A stretch of DNA of 14,733 bases. Source: Hydrogenothermaceae bacterium. Lineage in GTDB: Bacteria > Aquificota > Aquificia > Aquificales > Hydrogenothermaceae. The position numbers and the translations under genes are program-made. The DNA is taken from positions 1 through 14,733 of the forward strand of contig DTZN01000278.1 in NCBI GenBank assembly GCA_012961365.1, written 5' to 3'. Below are positions 6,304-14,530 of the stretch, piece by piece. Under the pieces are notes generated by a model. The model ran no database searches and was not told where the DNA came from. It saw only the letters and a program-made list of their open reading frames with translations. Each line of letters begins with the position of its first letter. Within the stretch, counting starts at the first letter, position 1.

Positions 6304-8304
6304 ATGTCACTTAATACCTTTTCTGATATTGACAAATTATGTATTAACACAATTAGAGTTTTATCTTTAGACCAAGTTCAAACTGCTAAATCTGGACATC
6401 CAGGAATGCCCCTTGGAGTTGCCCCAGTTGCTTATGTTTTGTGGGATAAGTTTTTAAGGCATAACCCTAAAAACCCAAATTGGTTTAATAGGGATAGATT
6501 TATTCTTTCTGCTGGTCATGCTTCTGCTCTTTTATATTCACTACTTCATCTTTATGGATACGATTTACCTTTAGAAGAATTAAAAAGATTTAGACAATGG
6601 GGAAGTAAAACTCCCGGCCATCCTGAATATGGACATACTCCGGGAGTTGAAGCAACAACAGGACCACTTGGACAAGGTTTTGGAATGGGTATAGGTATGG
6701 CAATAGCAGAATGTTATATGGCTAGCTACTTTAATAGAAATGGATTTAATATAGTTGACCATTATACATATGCTATTGTTTCTGATGGAGATTTAATGGA
6801 AGGAATTTCTTATGAAGCAGCAGCATTAGCAGGAAGATTAAAACTTGGAAAACTTATTTATATATATGATGATAATGGGATTACAATAGATGGAAAAACA
6901 GATATAGCATGGGATGAAGATATTGAACTTAGATTTAAGGCTGCAGGTTGGCATGTAATTACAGTTCCAGATGGTAATGACTTAGAAGCAGTTTACGGAG
7001 CAATAAAAGCAGCACAAGATGAAAAGGAAAAACCATCTTTAATAAGGGTAAAAACTCACATTGGTTGTTGCTCTCCAAAGCAAGATAATCCTGCAGTTCA
7101 CGGAGCACCTTTATCAGAAGAAGAAGCAAGAGCTACTAAAAAAGCTTTAGGTTTTCCAGAAGATAAAACTTTTTACATTCCTGAAGAAGCTTTAAATCAC
7201 TTTAGAAAAGCTATAGATAAAGGACAAGAGCTTGAAAATCAATGGAATAATCTATTTAAAGAATATGAAAAAGCCTATCCAGAGTTAGCTAAAGAGTTTA
7301 AAAAATGGATAAATGGGGAGTTTCCAGAAGATTTATTTAATGATATGCCACAGTTTGAAGCAGGGAAATCTATTGCAACAAGGTCAGCATCAGGAGAAGT
7401 CTTAAATAAACTTGTAGATAGGCTACCTAATATAATTGGTGGCTCTGCAGATTTAGCTTCTTCAAACAAAGTGGTTTTAAAAGGAAAAGGTGATTTTTAC
7501 TGTAATAATCCTTCAGGCAGAAATATACACTTTGGAATTAGGGAACATGCTATGGGAGCAATTGTAAATGGAATGGCTTTACACGGCGGTTTAATACCAT
7601 TTGGAGCTACATTTTTTGTGTTTACAGACTATATGAGAGCATCTATAAGGCTTGCCGCATTAATGAATATTCATTCTATATTTATATTTACCCATGATAG
7701 TATTGGCGTTGGGGAAGATGGGCCTACACATCAACCTATTGAACATTTAATGGCATTTAGAATTATGCCAAATATAACTTTATTAAGACCTGCAGATGCT
7801 AATGAAACTGTGAAAGCATGGGAAATAGCGATAAAAAGGAAAAAGCCAGTAATACTTGTTTTAACAAGGCAAAATGTACCTGTTATAGATAAGTCTAAAT
7901 ATCCAATAGGAGATGGTGTAGAAAAAGGAGCTTATTTATTGGTTGAGTATGAAAATCCAGATATTGTTTTAATTGGAACTGGGTCAGAGGTTTATTTATG
8001 CTTGGAAGCATCGGAAAAACTTAAAGAAAAAGGGATAAAAGCAAATGTAGTTTCTATGCCATCTTGGGAACTATTTTTTGAACAGAATAAAGAATATCAA
8101 AATAAAGTTATACCTAAAGATATTCCTAAAGTTGTTGTTGAAGCAGGAGTAAAAACTGGTTGGAAAGATATAGTTGGAGAAAATGCAATTATAATAGGAC
8201 TTGAAGATTATGGTGTGTCAGCACCAGGAAGTGTATTAATGGAAAAATTTGGATTTACTGTTGAAAATATTATAAAAAATGCAATGAAGATTTTAAATCG
8301 ATGA
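6304..8304 (+). CDS. tkt: Transketolase
   Basis: A thiamine diphosphate enzyme that moves two-carbon ketol units between sugar phosphates in the non-oxidative pentose phosphate pathway (and the Calvin cycle where present). It has 666 residues, full length. The N-terminal PP domain has [10 protein letters not shown] (H32), SAGHAS (H72), [14 protein letters not shown], and a cofactor/Mg motif SDGD (160-163) with N191. H266 in HGAPLSEEE is another conserved active-site residue. The Pyr domain has the catalytic glutamate E414 in GIREHAMG and [13 protein letters not shown] (D472, H476), and the C-terminal domain includes [13 protein letters not shown]. All key residues are present. GAGGT precedes the ATG by seven bases. 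The cytosolic enzyme is probably cotranscribed with der. Confidence 0.97.
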   Translation: MSLNTFSDIDKLCINTIRVLSLDQVQTAKSGHPGMPLGVAPVAYVLWDKFLRHNPKNPNWFNRDRFILSAGHASALLYSLLHLYGYDLPLEELKRFRQWGSKTPGHPEYGHTPGVEATTGPLGQGFGMGIGMAIAECYMASYFNRNGFNIVDHYTYAIVSDGDLMEGISYEAAALAGRLKLGKLIYIYDDNGITIDGKTDIAWDEDIELRFKAAGWHVITVPDGNDLEAVYGAIKAAQDEKEKPSLIRVKTHIGCCSPKQDNPAVHGAPLSEEEARATKKALGFPEDKTFYIPEEALNHFRKAIDKGQELENQWNNLFKEYEKAYPELAKEFKKWINGEFPEDLFNDMPQFEAGKSIATRSASGEVLNKLVDRLPNIIGGSADLASSNKVVLKGKGDFYCNNPSGRNIHFGIREHAMGAIVNGMALHGGLIPFGATFFVFTDYMRASIRLAALMNIHSIFIFTHDSIGVGEDGPTHQPIEHLMAFRIMPNITLLRPADANETVKAWEIAIKRKKPVILVLTRQNVPVIDKSKYPIGDGVEKGAYLLVEYENPDIVLIGTGSEVYLCLEASEKLKEKGIKANVVSMPSWELFFEQNKEYQNKVIPKDIPKVVVEAGVKTGWKDIVGENAIIIGLEDYGVSAPGSVLMEKFGFTVENIIKNAMKILNR

Positions 8305-8325
8305 TTATTTATTGTTAATAGGGGG

Positions 8326-8355
8326 GATTTCCCAATTTTTCCTTTTAGAAAATCC
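8326..8355 (+). terminator. Weak hairpin after tkt
   Basis: GGATTT (8326-8331) can pair with AAATCC (8350-8355), with an 18-nt loop that is itself T-rich. There is no clear T-run after the stem. It may reduce readthrough from tkt to hemN, but this is a weak terminator at best. Confidence 0.25.
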
Positions 8356-8358
8356 TTC

Positions 8359-8386
8359 TTGCAAGATTGACAAAATAATGTATAGT
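8359..8386 (+). promoter_or_regulatory. Candidate promoter of the hemN operon
   Basis: TTGCAA (8359-8364) and TATAGT (8381-8386) are spaced 16 bp, about 35 bases before the hemN ATG. A consensus TTGACA (8367-8372) overlaps this region but has no -10 at a good distance; its best partner, TATATT at 8386, gives a 13-bp spacer. GGAG at 8410-8413 is the ribosome binding site. Confidence 0.4.
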
Positions 8387-8421
8387 ATATTTCTAGCTAT
8401 TAAATATATGGAGATAATAAA

Positions 8422-9807
8422 ATGTCTGTTTTACCGCAAGATGTTAAGTTTGATATAGATTTGATAAAAAAGTATGCTAAACCTGCTCCAAGATATACTA
8501 GTTATCCAACAGCACAGGAATTTACAGAAGAGTTTACAGCAGAAGACTTTAAACAAAAGCTTATCCAGTCAAATGAAAGAAAAACTCCATTGTCTTTATA
8601 TTTTCATATACCCTTTTGTGAGTCTGCATGTCATTTTTGTGGATGTAATGTAATTATCACAAGAAGGAAGGAAGTTTCTAATCCGTATTTAGAGCATTTA
8701 TATAAAGAAATGGATATATTTTCAAAGTATATAGATAAAGATAGAAAGATAGTCCAACTACATTGGGGAGGAGGAACACCTAACTATTTAGAAGATGACC
8801 AAACTGTTAAGCTTTTTAATGAAATAAAGAAAAGATTTGATTTTGATGAGAATGCTGAAATTTCTATAGAAATAGACCCAAGACATGTAAATAGAGATAG
8901 AATTTTTTTACTTAGGGAACTTGGTTTTAATAGAATAAGTTTTGGAATACAAGATTTTAATCCAAAAGTCCAAAAGGCAGTAAATAGAATTCAGCCAGAA
9001 GAAATGATATTTAATGTTATGAAATGGATTAGAGAAGCAAACTTTGAAAGTGTAAATATAGATTTAATCTATGGACTTCCTTATCAGACACTTGAAACAT
9101 TTACAGATACAGTAGAAAAAACCATAAAGCTTAATCCAGATAGAATTGCAAACTTCAATTTTGCATATGTTCCTTGGCTAAAAAGACTTCAGAGAATGAT
9201 AGACCCATCTACTCTTCCACCACCTGAAGAAAAGCTTGAAATATTAAAAATGACAATAGATAAACTAACAAAAGCAGGATACATCTTTATAGGAATGGAT
9301 CACTTTGCAAAACCTGATGATGAGCTTGCTGTAGCACAAAGAAAAAGAACATTACACAGGAACTTTCAAGGATACACAACCCACGCAGAAGCAGAGCTTA
9401 TTGGTTTTGGAGCAACTTCAATAAGTATGTTATACGATGCTTATGCACAAAATGCAAAAACTTTAAAAGATTACTATGAACCAATAGAAAGAGGAGAAAT
9501 TCCTACTTTAAGAGGAGTAAAACTAAATGAAGATGATATTATAAGAAGAGATGTGATAATGAGATTAATGTCTCATTTCCAACTTTATAAGGGAGAGATT
9601 GAAGAAAAGTATAATATAAATTTTGATGAATACTTTGCAGAAGAGTTAGAAAGACTAAAAGAGCAGGAACAAGACGGATTATTAAAAATCTATGAAGATA
9701 CAGTAGATATAACACCTGCAGGAAGACTACTTATTAGAAACATAGCAGTAAATTTTGATATATACACAATGGCGAAGAAAGAAAAAAGATTTTCACAAGC
9801 TATTTAA
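8422..9807 (+). CDS. hemN: Oxygen-independent coproporphyrinogen III oxidase (radical SAM)
   Basis: Converts coproporphyrinogen III to protoporphyrinogen IX by two S-adenosylmethionine-dependent radical decarboxylations, without O2, in heme synthesis. It has 461 residues, the length of true Hem[10 protein letters not shown] (about 23-31) is the conserved N-terminal lead. The cluster motif is C66-x3-C70-x2-C73 plus C75 ([11 protein letters not shown]), where the additional Cys is typical of true HemN rather than the HemW paralogue. WGGGTP (115-120) helps bind [19 protein letters not shown] and [13 protein letters not shown] are further family blocks, and the C-terminal winged-helix-like region is present. 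The next gene starts 11 bases after the stop, and its ribosome binding site touches the hemN stop, so hemN heads a tight operon. Confidence 0.97.
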   Translation: MSVLPQDVKFDIDLIKKYAKPAPRYTSYPTAQEFTEEFTAEDFKQKLIQSNERKTPLSLYFHIPFCESACHFCGCNVIITRRKEVSNPYLEHLYKEMDIFSKYIDKDRKIVQLHWGGGTPNYLEDDQTVKLFNEIKKRFDFDENAEISIEIDPRHVNRDRIFLLRELGFNRISFGIQDFNPKVQKAVNRIQPEEMIFNVMKWIREANFESVNIDLIYGLPYQTLETFTDTVEKTIKLNPDRIANFNFAYVPWLKRLQRMIDPSTLPPPEEKLEILKMTIDKLTKAGYIFIGMDHFAKPDDELAVAQRKRTLHRNFQGYTTHAEAELIGFGATSISMLYDAYAQNAKTLKDYYEPIERGEIPTLRGVKLNEDDIIRRDVIMRLMSHFQLYKGEIEEKYNINFDEYFAEELERLKEQEQDGLLKIYEDTVDITPAGRLLIRNIAVNFDIYTMAKKEKRFSQAI

Positions 9808-9818
9808 GGAGACAATAA

Positions 9819-10478
9819 ATGAGAATAATTACATACTTGATTTTACTTATTTCAACCTTTTCTTTTGCATATGAAGAAGGAAAACTTATAGGTAAAAAAG
9901 CTCCAGATTTTACATTTTTAGGGGAAGAATGTATATACTATCCAACAGATATATATTACAAAAAAAATGGAGAACTGAAAAAAAGATGTAGAGAGTATCA
10001 CCTCAAAGATATATTAAAAAAAGGGAAACCTGTAGTAATAATATTCTGGGCTATTGGAGATAGAACAGGAACTTACTACTTTTTACCTGAAATGAACAAT
10101 TTATATGAAAAATATAAAGATAAAGTTGAATTTATGGCAGTTTTACTATCTAAATCTGATGGGAAAGAGGTTCAAGAGGCTAAAAAGATAATACCTTTAA
10201 AAATTCCTGTTTATAGAGCTTATAGTGATGCAATTTTTAACTATAATATCTCAAAAGTGGATGTCCCTTATTTAGTATTCATTACACTTGATGGAAAAAT
10301 TCAAAGGGTTTTACTTCGTCCAGAATCAACATCTAGATTAATTGAAGACCAAGAAGGAGTTCATCATTATAAAGCTACAAAAGAGCAATTAGAAAAAGAC
10401 AGGTTTACTATACACAAAGATATAATTGCACAAAGCATAGAGGATATAGAAAAGTTTATTAACCAATTAATAAAATAA
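9819..10478 (+). CDS. Exported thioredoxin-fold protein lacking the CxxC motif
   Basis: A 219-residue AhpC/TSA-Redoxin (TlpA/PrxQ-like) protein with an N-terminal signal sequence (RIITYLILLISTFSFA), so probably periplasmic or anchored. The family lead GKKAPDFTFLG (about 25-35) and the core KPVVIIFWAIG are clear, and the cis-proline is present at P150 (VDVPYLVFI). Where a thiol-disulfide enzyme has WCxxC or a peroxiredoxin has its peroxidatic Cys, this protein reads IGDRTGT (79-85), with no cysteine. Its only cysteines, C38 and C57, sit in an insertion before the core (GEECIYYP and KKRCREY) and could form a structural or alternative redox pair. AAGGAG overlapping the hemN stop supports the start. 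Its stop shares one base with the next ATG (TAATG at 10476-10480). A role in redox or heme/cytochrome biogenesis is suggested only by the neighbouring hemN. Confidence 0.75.
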   Translation: MRIITYLILLISTFSFAYEEGKLIGKKAPDFTFLGEECIYYPTDIYYKKNGELKKRCREYHLKDILKKGKPVVIIFWAIGDRTGTYYFLPEMNNLYEKYKDKVEFMAVLLSKSDGKEVQEAKKIIPLKIPVYRAYSDAIFNYNISKVDVPYLVFITLDGKIQRVLLRPESTSRLIEDQEGVHHYKATKEQLEKDRFTIHKDIIAQSIEDIEKFINQLIK

Positions 10479-11479
10479 TGAAGTTCGTAATATGGCAAAC
10501 TGCATTTTTAGGAGATTTAATACTAACAACCTCTCTAGTTTCTTCTTTAAAAAATCTGTATCCAGATAGTTATATAGCTTTAATATCTAAACCTTTTGGT
10601 AAAGAAGTTTTTAAAAATAATCCATATTTAGATGAGCTAATAATTTTTGACAAAAAAAAACAATCTACATTTTCGATTATAAAACGGCTAAAAAAGGCAA
10701 AATTTGATATAGCCATTTCGCCTCATAGGTCTCATAGAGCTTCTTATTCATTATTTTTAGCAAAAATTCCAGAGAGAATAGGTTTTGACAAAGCAGGGTT
10801 TTCATTTCTTTATACTAAAAAAGCAAAGCATACATTTGATGGAACTCACGAAATAGATAGAAATTTTAGGTTATTAAAGTTTCTACCTAATTTTAATGAA
10901 AGTAAATTACAAAAATATCCACAATTATTTTTAACGGAAGAAGAAAATCATTTTTATAAAAGTTTATCCTTAAGAAAAAATAACTATATAGTTATTGCTC
11001 CCGGTTCAAAATGGCATACAAAAAAATGGCCAGAAGAAAATTTTAAAGAATTAATAAAAATATTATCTAAGGATTTTCAAGTTGTATTAATAGGAGGAAA
11101 AGAAGATATACAAACAGCTCAAAATATACTATTAGATATAAAAACAAAGAATGTAATAAACTTAGTAGGAAAAACTAATTTAAGACAAAGTTTTTCAATA
11201 ATAAAGAATGCAAAAGCATTAATATCTAATGATTCTGCACCAGTTCATATAGCAGTTGCATTTAATACACCAGTAGTTGATATATACGGTCCAACTACAA
11301 CAGATTTAGGATTTTATCCATATAGAAACGGCATAGTAGTAGAAATAAAAGACCTATACTGTAGACCTTGTGGATTACATGGACATAATAAGTGCCCAGA
11401 AAAGCATTTTAAATGTATGAAACTAATAACACCAAATATGGTAATAAATTCACTAGAAAAACTTCTTACAAGGAATTAA
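10478..11479 (+). CDS. GT9-family heptosyltransferase (WaaF/WaaC-like)
   Basis: A glycosyltransferase of the lipopolysaccharide heptosyltransferase family, expected to add ADP-heptose to the inner core at the cytoplasmic face of the inner membrane. It has 333 residues, normal length. The N-terminal QTAFLGDLILTTSL carries the catalytic Asp (D13). PGSKWHTKKWPEENF (175-189) opens the C-terminal Rossmann domain with its phosphate-binding residues. ISNDSAPVHIAVAFNTP (249-265) with D252 and H257 is the signature for ADP-heptose, followed by DIYGPTTT. The C-terminal cysteines C295, C298, C306 and C313 match the Cys-rich end often seen in WaaF. It is coupled to the preceding gene by TAATG. The exact acceptor is unknown, so I give no gene symbol. 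Confidence 0.88.
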   Translation: MKFVIWQTAFLGDLILTTSLVSSLKNLYPDSYIALISKPFGKEVFKNNPYLDELIIFDKKKQSTFSIIKRLKKAKFDIAISPHRSHRASYSLFLAKIPERIGFDKAGFSFLYTKKAKHTFDGTHEIDRNFRLLKFLPNFNESKLQKYPQLFLTEEENHFYKSLSLRKNNYIVIAPGSKWHTKKWPEENFKELIKILSKDFQVVLIGGKEDIQTAQNILLDIKTKNVINLVGKTNLRQSFSIIKNAKALISNDSAPVHIAVAFNTPVVDIYGPTTTDLGFYPYRNGIVVEIKDLYCRPCGLHGHNKCPEKHFKCMKLITPNMVINSLEKLLTRN

Positions 11480-13438
11480 ATGAAGCTAAAATTTATGGAT
11501 AAACACGAATATAAAAATTATTTTTTACCGCTTATAGAAAAAGAAAGAAAAGCAGAAAAAGAATTCTACATTAACGAAATAAAGAAACTATCAGGAAAAG
11601 AAAGAGAAAAAAAAGGAAGAGCAATTTTAAATTGCAAAGCAAAATTTTTAGGTGATTACATAGGAGGGTTTTATCTTTATAAATTCTCCAGAGAAGAAAT
11701 GCCTAAACACCAAATAAAGGTAGGAGATTTAGTTTTAGTCAGTGTAAAAAATCCGTTAAAAAATGGAATAGAAGCAACAGTTTTAGAAAAAGGAAATAAA
11801 TATTTAACATTAGTTTTGTCCCAAAAAATAAACACAAAACCAAAGTATAGAATAGACTTATACGTAAATGATATTACTTTTAAACGCATGAAAGAAACAT
11901 TAGAAGATTTTGTAAACGATAAAAATATATTTGATGAAAGAATAATATTAGGGAACAAAGAGCCTGAATATGTAGAAGAAAAATTAAATATTGATTTTAA
12001 AAACAAGAAATTAAACAAGTTTCAAAAAGAAGCAGTTCAAAAATCTTTATTGGCAAAAGAACTGTTTTTAATACACGGACCTCCAGGCACAGGAAAAACA
12101 ACAACACTAATAGAAAGTATTGTTCAGCATATAAAGCAAAGAAAAAGGATACTAGCTACAGCAGATAGTAATACTGCAGTAGATAATTTAGTTGAAGGAC
12201 TACTAAAATACAATGTTAATCTTGTAAGAATAGGGCACCCAGCAAGAGTTAGGGAAGATATATTATCTCAATCTTTGGATATAAAGCTAACGAAACATAA
12301 AAATTATCAAAAAATTAGAGAACTAGAAAATAAAATTCAAAATTTAAAAAAACAACAAGATAATTTTCAAAAGCCAGTTCCAGCAAAAAGAAGAGGTTTA
12401 ACAGATGAAGAAATTCTTTTATATGCACAATTAGAAAAGAAAATAAGAGGACACAAAATCCAAACAATAAAATCCATGGCAAATTGGATACAACTACAGC
12501 AACAAATATCAGCTTTGATTGAAGAAAAATTAAAATTAGAAGAGGAAATAATCAATGATATTATCACTACAAGTGATATAGTTTTAGCTACAAATTCAGG
12601 AAGTTATTCCCAGTTTTTAAAAGAGAAAAAGTTTGATGTAGTTTTTATTGATGAAGTAGGGCAGGCAACAGAGCCTTCAACATTAATGCCACTTATAAAG
12701 TCCAAAAAAACAATTTTAGCAGGGGACCATAAACAACTACCGCCAACTATATTAAGTGAAGAAGCAAAAGAGCTTTCATTTACTATGTTTGAAAGGTTTA
12801 CAAAATTATATCCTCAATTTGTTTATATGCTTAAAATTCAATATAGAATGAATGAAATAATAATGAAGTTTCCTTCACAGCAGTTTTATAATAACAAACT
12901 TATTGCAGATGAAAAGGTTAGAAATATAACTTTATATCAAATTATAAAAACTTTACAAAATTCACCAATTATAGATGATACTCCTATAATCTTTATAGAT
13001 ACACAAGGGCAGTTTCCAGAAAAACAGAAAAAAGATAGCCAATCAAAATACAACCTAAATGAAGCAAAGCTAATTAAAAAGATAGTTGAGAAACTTTTAG
13101 AAACAGGTATTTCACCAAAAGATATAGGAATAATAACACCTTATAAAGACCAAGAAGATTTTCTAAAAAAATTAATTAAAAATGTAGAAATTCAAACAGT
13201 TGATGGTTTTCAAGGAAGAGAGAAGGAAGTAATAATAATTTCCCTGGTTCGCTCGAATGAAAAAGGAGATATAGGTTTTCTAGAAGATTTAAGAAGGTTA
13301 AATGTTGCAATAACAAGACCAAAAAGAAAACTCATTATAATAGGAGATAAAAAAACAATAGAAAACCATCCAATTTATAAAATGTTAATTTCCTACATAA
13401 AACAAAAAGGCAAACTTCTAAAAATTTCAGAAATTTAA
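11480..13438 (+). CDS. SF1B DNA/RNA helicase, UPF1/SMUBP-2-like
   Basis: An ATP-dependent 5'-3' helicase of the Upf1-like group (AAA_11/AAA_12 domains), 652 residues. An N-terminal region (1-180) has a small beta-rich part near KVGDLVLVSVKNPLKNGIEA. The motor follows: Q-type N-K-F-Q-K-E-A motif, Walker A GPPGTGKT (200-207), TADSNTAVDNLVEGL (motif Ia), a helical insertion of about 100 residues rich in K/E/Q (about 265-370), DEVGQATEPS (391-400; DEAG is more usual), GDHKQLPPT (415-423), QYRMNEIIMKFPS (motif IV), VDGFQGREKEVIIIS (motif V) and RLNVAITRPKRKLIIIGD (motif VI). The ATG follows the preceding stop directly (TAAATG) with AAGGA upstream. It is the last gene of the hemN-led run. Relation to its neighbours' pathways is unclear; it may simply be carried along. 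Confidence 0.93.
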   Translation: MKLKFMDKHEYKNYFLPLIEKERKAEKEFYINEIKKLSGKEREKKGRAILNCKAKFLGDYIGGFYLYKFSREEMPKHQIKVGDLVLVSVKNPLKNGIEATVLEKGNKYLTLVLSQKINTKPKYRIDLYVNDITFKRMKETLEDFVNDKNIFDERIILGNKEPEYVEEKLNIDFKNKKLNKFQKEAVQKSLLAKELFLIHGPPGTGKTTTLIESIVQHIKQRKRILATADSNTAVDNLVEGLLKYNVNLVRIGHPARVREDILSQSLDIKLTKHKNYQKIRELENKIQNLKKQQDNFQKPVPAKRRGLTDEEILLYAQLEKKIRGHKIQTIKSMANWIQLQQQISALIEEKLKLEEEIINDIITTSDIVLATNSGSYSQFLKEKKFDVVFIDEVGQATEPSTLMPLIKSKKTILAGDHKQLPPTILSEEAKELSFTMFERFTKLYPQFVYMLKIQYRMNEIIMKFPSQQFYNNKLIADEKVRNITLYQIIKTLQNSPIIDDTPIIFIDTQGQFPEKQKKDSQSKYNLNEAKLIKKIVEKLLETGISPKDIGIITPYKDQEDFLKKLIKNVEIQTVDGFQGREKEVIIISLVRSNEKGDIGFLEDLRRLNVAITRPKRKLIIIGDKKTIENHPIYKMLISYIKQKGKLLKISEI

Positions 13439-13472
13439 CATAATTTATAAAAAAAGAAGGTAAGTATTATAA

Positions 13473-13497
13473 ATAGGAACAAGCACCTATATGTTTT
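13473..13497 (+). terminator. Possible terminator after the helicase
   Basis: ATAGG (13473-13477) and CCTAT (13486-13490) form a 5-bp stem with an 8-nt loop, followed by ATG and TTTTT. It lies 35 bases after the helicase stop and is the only hairpin plus T-run seen before the insertion element. It is short, so the call is tentative. Confidence 0.35.
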
Positions 13498-13600
13498 TAT
13501 TATTTCAAAAAAATTCTCAAAGGAAATAAGAACAATAGAACTTTTCATGGATTAGAACATTATAAAAAATTATACAATAAACCAATTGATAGTGTTAAAA
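13477..13600 (+). pseudogene. ORF fragment apparently interrupted by the IS element
   Basis: After a TAG at 13474-13476 an open frame without a start codon reads protein-like: ICFYYFKKILKG, then FHGLEHYKKLYNKPIDSVK, and then enters the left end of the insertion element. Joining it to the sequence right of the element, using a single copy of the flanking TTAAAA (13595-13600 and 14361-14366), gives PIDSVKKNKDIHTEM and a TAG at 14393-14395, a natural-looking end. The original start must have been lost or lies in a broken region upstream. I do not recognise the family. The right-hand piece is only about 11 codons, so the joining is plausible rather than proven. Confidence 0.35.
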
Positions 13601-13601
13601 T

Positions 13602-13626
13602 TTTGGTATATAGTTAGAAACTAGAT
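13602..13626 (+). repeat. Left terminal inverted repeat of the IS1-like element
   Basis: Begins TTTGGTATATAGTTA and ends CTAGAT. Against the reverse complement of 14336-14360, 20 of 25 positions match, including TTTGGTAT, AGTTA and TAGAT. The transposase stop codon (TAA at 13616-13614) lies within it. Confidence 0.75.
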
Positions 13627-14318
13627 AATAAATTCCAATGAATGAAAACAAGGGCTAAAGCTCTATATAAAGATCTAAAAGATTTAGCATAAGCCTTTGT
13701 TTTTCTCTTTAACATAGCTAATTTGCTTCTTAAAAAAGAATGTAATCCTTCATTCCAGTTATTATATCCATATTTTATAGCTTTTCTATTTGTTAAATTA
13801 TCGTACACTTTATGCTTATCAGTATGAACTTCCAAATATTCAGGTAATTGATAACAAAATCTCCAAAAATTTGCTTCATCTCTTTTCCTTATTTCAAATG
13901 TTTTTTCCTTATTTCAAATGTTTTGATACTTTTGTCAAAAACTGCAGTCCATATCCAAATTTCATTTTCCTTCTTTCCTATATAAGTCCACATTTTCATA
14001 TATACCTGCTTTATTAAACTTTTTCTTGGACAGAATATTTTTTCTTGCTTCTATTTTTTTTATTGCTTTTTCCCCAGCATTTCTAATCCAACTTCTAACA
14101 GTTTCATATAAAACTTTTAAAGACCGTGCTATAACAGCTATTTCTACTCCATCTGTAAATAATCTTATAGCTATTTCTTTTAATTCTTTTGGGTAGTGTC
14201 TTCTTTGTGGATTTTCTACAAAAATCCTGTCACATTCTTTACATTTATATCTTTGTTTCCCTTGATTTGATTTTCCATTTTTTACAGTTCTCTCTGATTT
14301 ACAATATGCACACCTCAT
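13614..14318 (-). pseudogene. Broken IS1-family transposase (InsA-InsB'-like)
   Basis: The intact N-terminal part (14318 to 13962) has a zinc ribbon, C3-x2-C6 and C26-x2-C29 (CAYC, CKEC), then a helix-turn-helix region (about 42-78). The catalytic part continues in other frames: WTYIGKKENEIWIWTAVFD (in the +1 frame from about 13998), then after a 20-bp tandem duplication EVHTDKHKVYDNL with the second catalytic Asp, GYNNWNEGLHSFLRSKL with the catalytic Glu, and LKRKTKAYAKS, the RKT...KS block of IS1 transposases. Deleting one duplication copy and one base at the first junction gives 228 codons including stop, 227 residues, close to the 232 of IS1 InsAB'. The first catalytic Asp, expected two or three residues before WTY, falls in the damaged junction. 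The -1 A6C frameshift site of IS1 is not at this junction. Confidence 0.85.
13883..13922. repeat. Perfect 20-bp tandem duplication in the transposase
   Basis: Two adjacent identical copies of a 20-bp unit (13883-13902 and 13903-13922; unit begins TTTTCCTTATTTC). The extra 20 bp shift the transposase frame and create a stop. Removing one copy joins KTFEIRK to RDEANFWRF and continues in frame to HTDKHKVY. Confidence 0.95.
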
Positions 14319-14335
14319 ACCTTTATTTTACATTA

Positions 14336-14360
14336 ATCTACTCTTTAACTGAATACCAAA
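14336..14360 (-). repeat. Right terminal inverted repeat of the IS1-like element
   Basis: Read on the minus strand it begins TTTGGTATTCAGTTA and ends GTAGAT, with five mismatches to the left repeat. It lies just upstream of the transposase start, where the promoter of an IS1-type element is expected. Confidence 0.75.
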
Positions 14361-14470
14361 TTAAAAAAAACAAAGATATTCATACAGAAATGTAGTAAAA
14401 TTAATTTTTAATATGTTATAATAGGAAAATAAATGTACATGTCAATTCAAGCTATAAAGATTATGCCTGT

Positions 14471-14476
14471 TATAAT
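14471..14476 (+). promoter_or_regulatory. Possible -10 element upstream of the lipoprotein gene
   Basis: TATAAT lies inside an inverted repeat GCCT (14465-14468)...AGGC (14478-14481), about 60 bases before the lipoprotein start. TTCAAG (14446-14451) upstream is spaced 19 bp, so the promoter is weak on sequence. A second TATAAT is at 14417-14422. Apart from these and the Shine-Dalgarno site, I see nothing else in 14396-14520. Confidence 0.3.
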
Positions 14477-14530
14477 TAGGCCTTAGGGAAGATTTTAAAT
14501 GATAGGTATTTTGATATATAAAAGGAGTAT

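Larger units (their letters stand above)
13602..14360 (-). mobile_element. Degenerate IS1-family insertion sequence
   Basis: An element of about 759 bp, the size of classical IS1 (768 bp). It is bounded by 25-bp imperfect terminal inverted repeats and filled by one minus-strand transposase gene that starts 18 bp inside the right repeat and ends inside the left one. TTAAAA flanks both ends directly (13595-13600 and 14361-14366) and may be part of the target duplication, but the region is so AT-rich that this could be chance. IS1 members usually make 8-9 bp duplications, and a full one is not visible. The transposase is broken twice, so this copy is not autonomous. Confidence 0.8.

Noticed and set aside
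11677..12018. Minus-strand ORF of 113 codons inside the helicase gene
   Set aside because: Shadow of the helicase frame: F/S-rich composition typical of antisense to Lys/Glu-rich coding DNA, with no start signals.
13883..13922. Tandem 20-bp repeat considered as a CRISPR or iteron fragment
   Set aside because: The copies abut with no spacer, number only two and lie within the transposase reading frame, where one copy restores coding.
14040..14070. A8 run in the transposase gene considered as the IS1-type programmed -1 frameshift site
   Set aside because: A -1 shift there meets a TAA within about 14 codons, and the zero frame continues with good coding sequence past it to the later break near 13995.
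14189..14395. Plus-strand ORF of 68 codons over the transposase 5' end
   Set aside because: Mostly antisense to the transposase zinc-ribbon region. Only its last 11 or so codons (KNKDIHTEM) may be real, as the 3' end of the ORF interrupted by the element.
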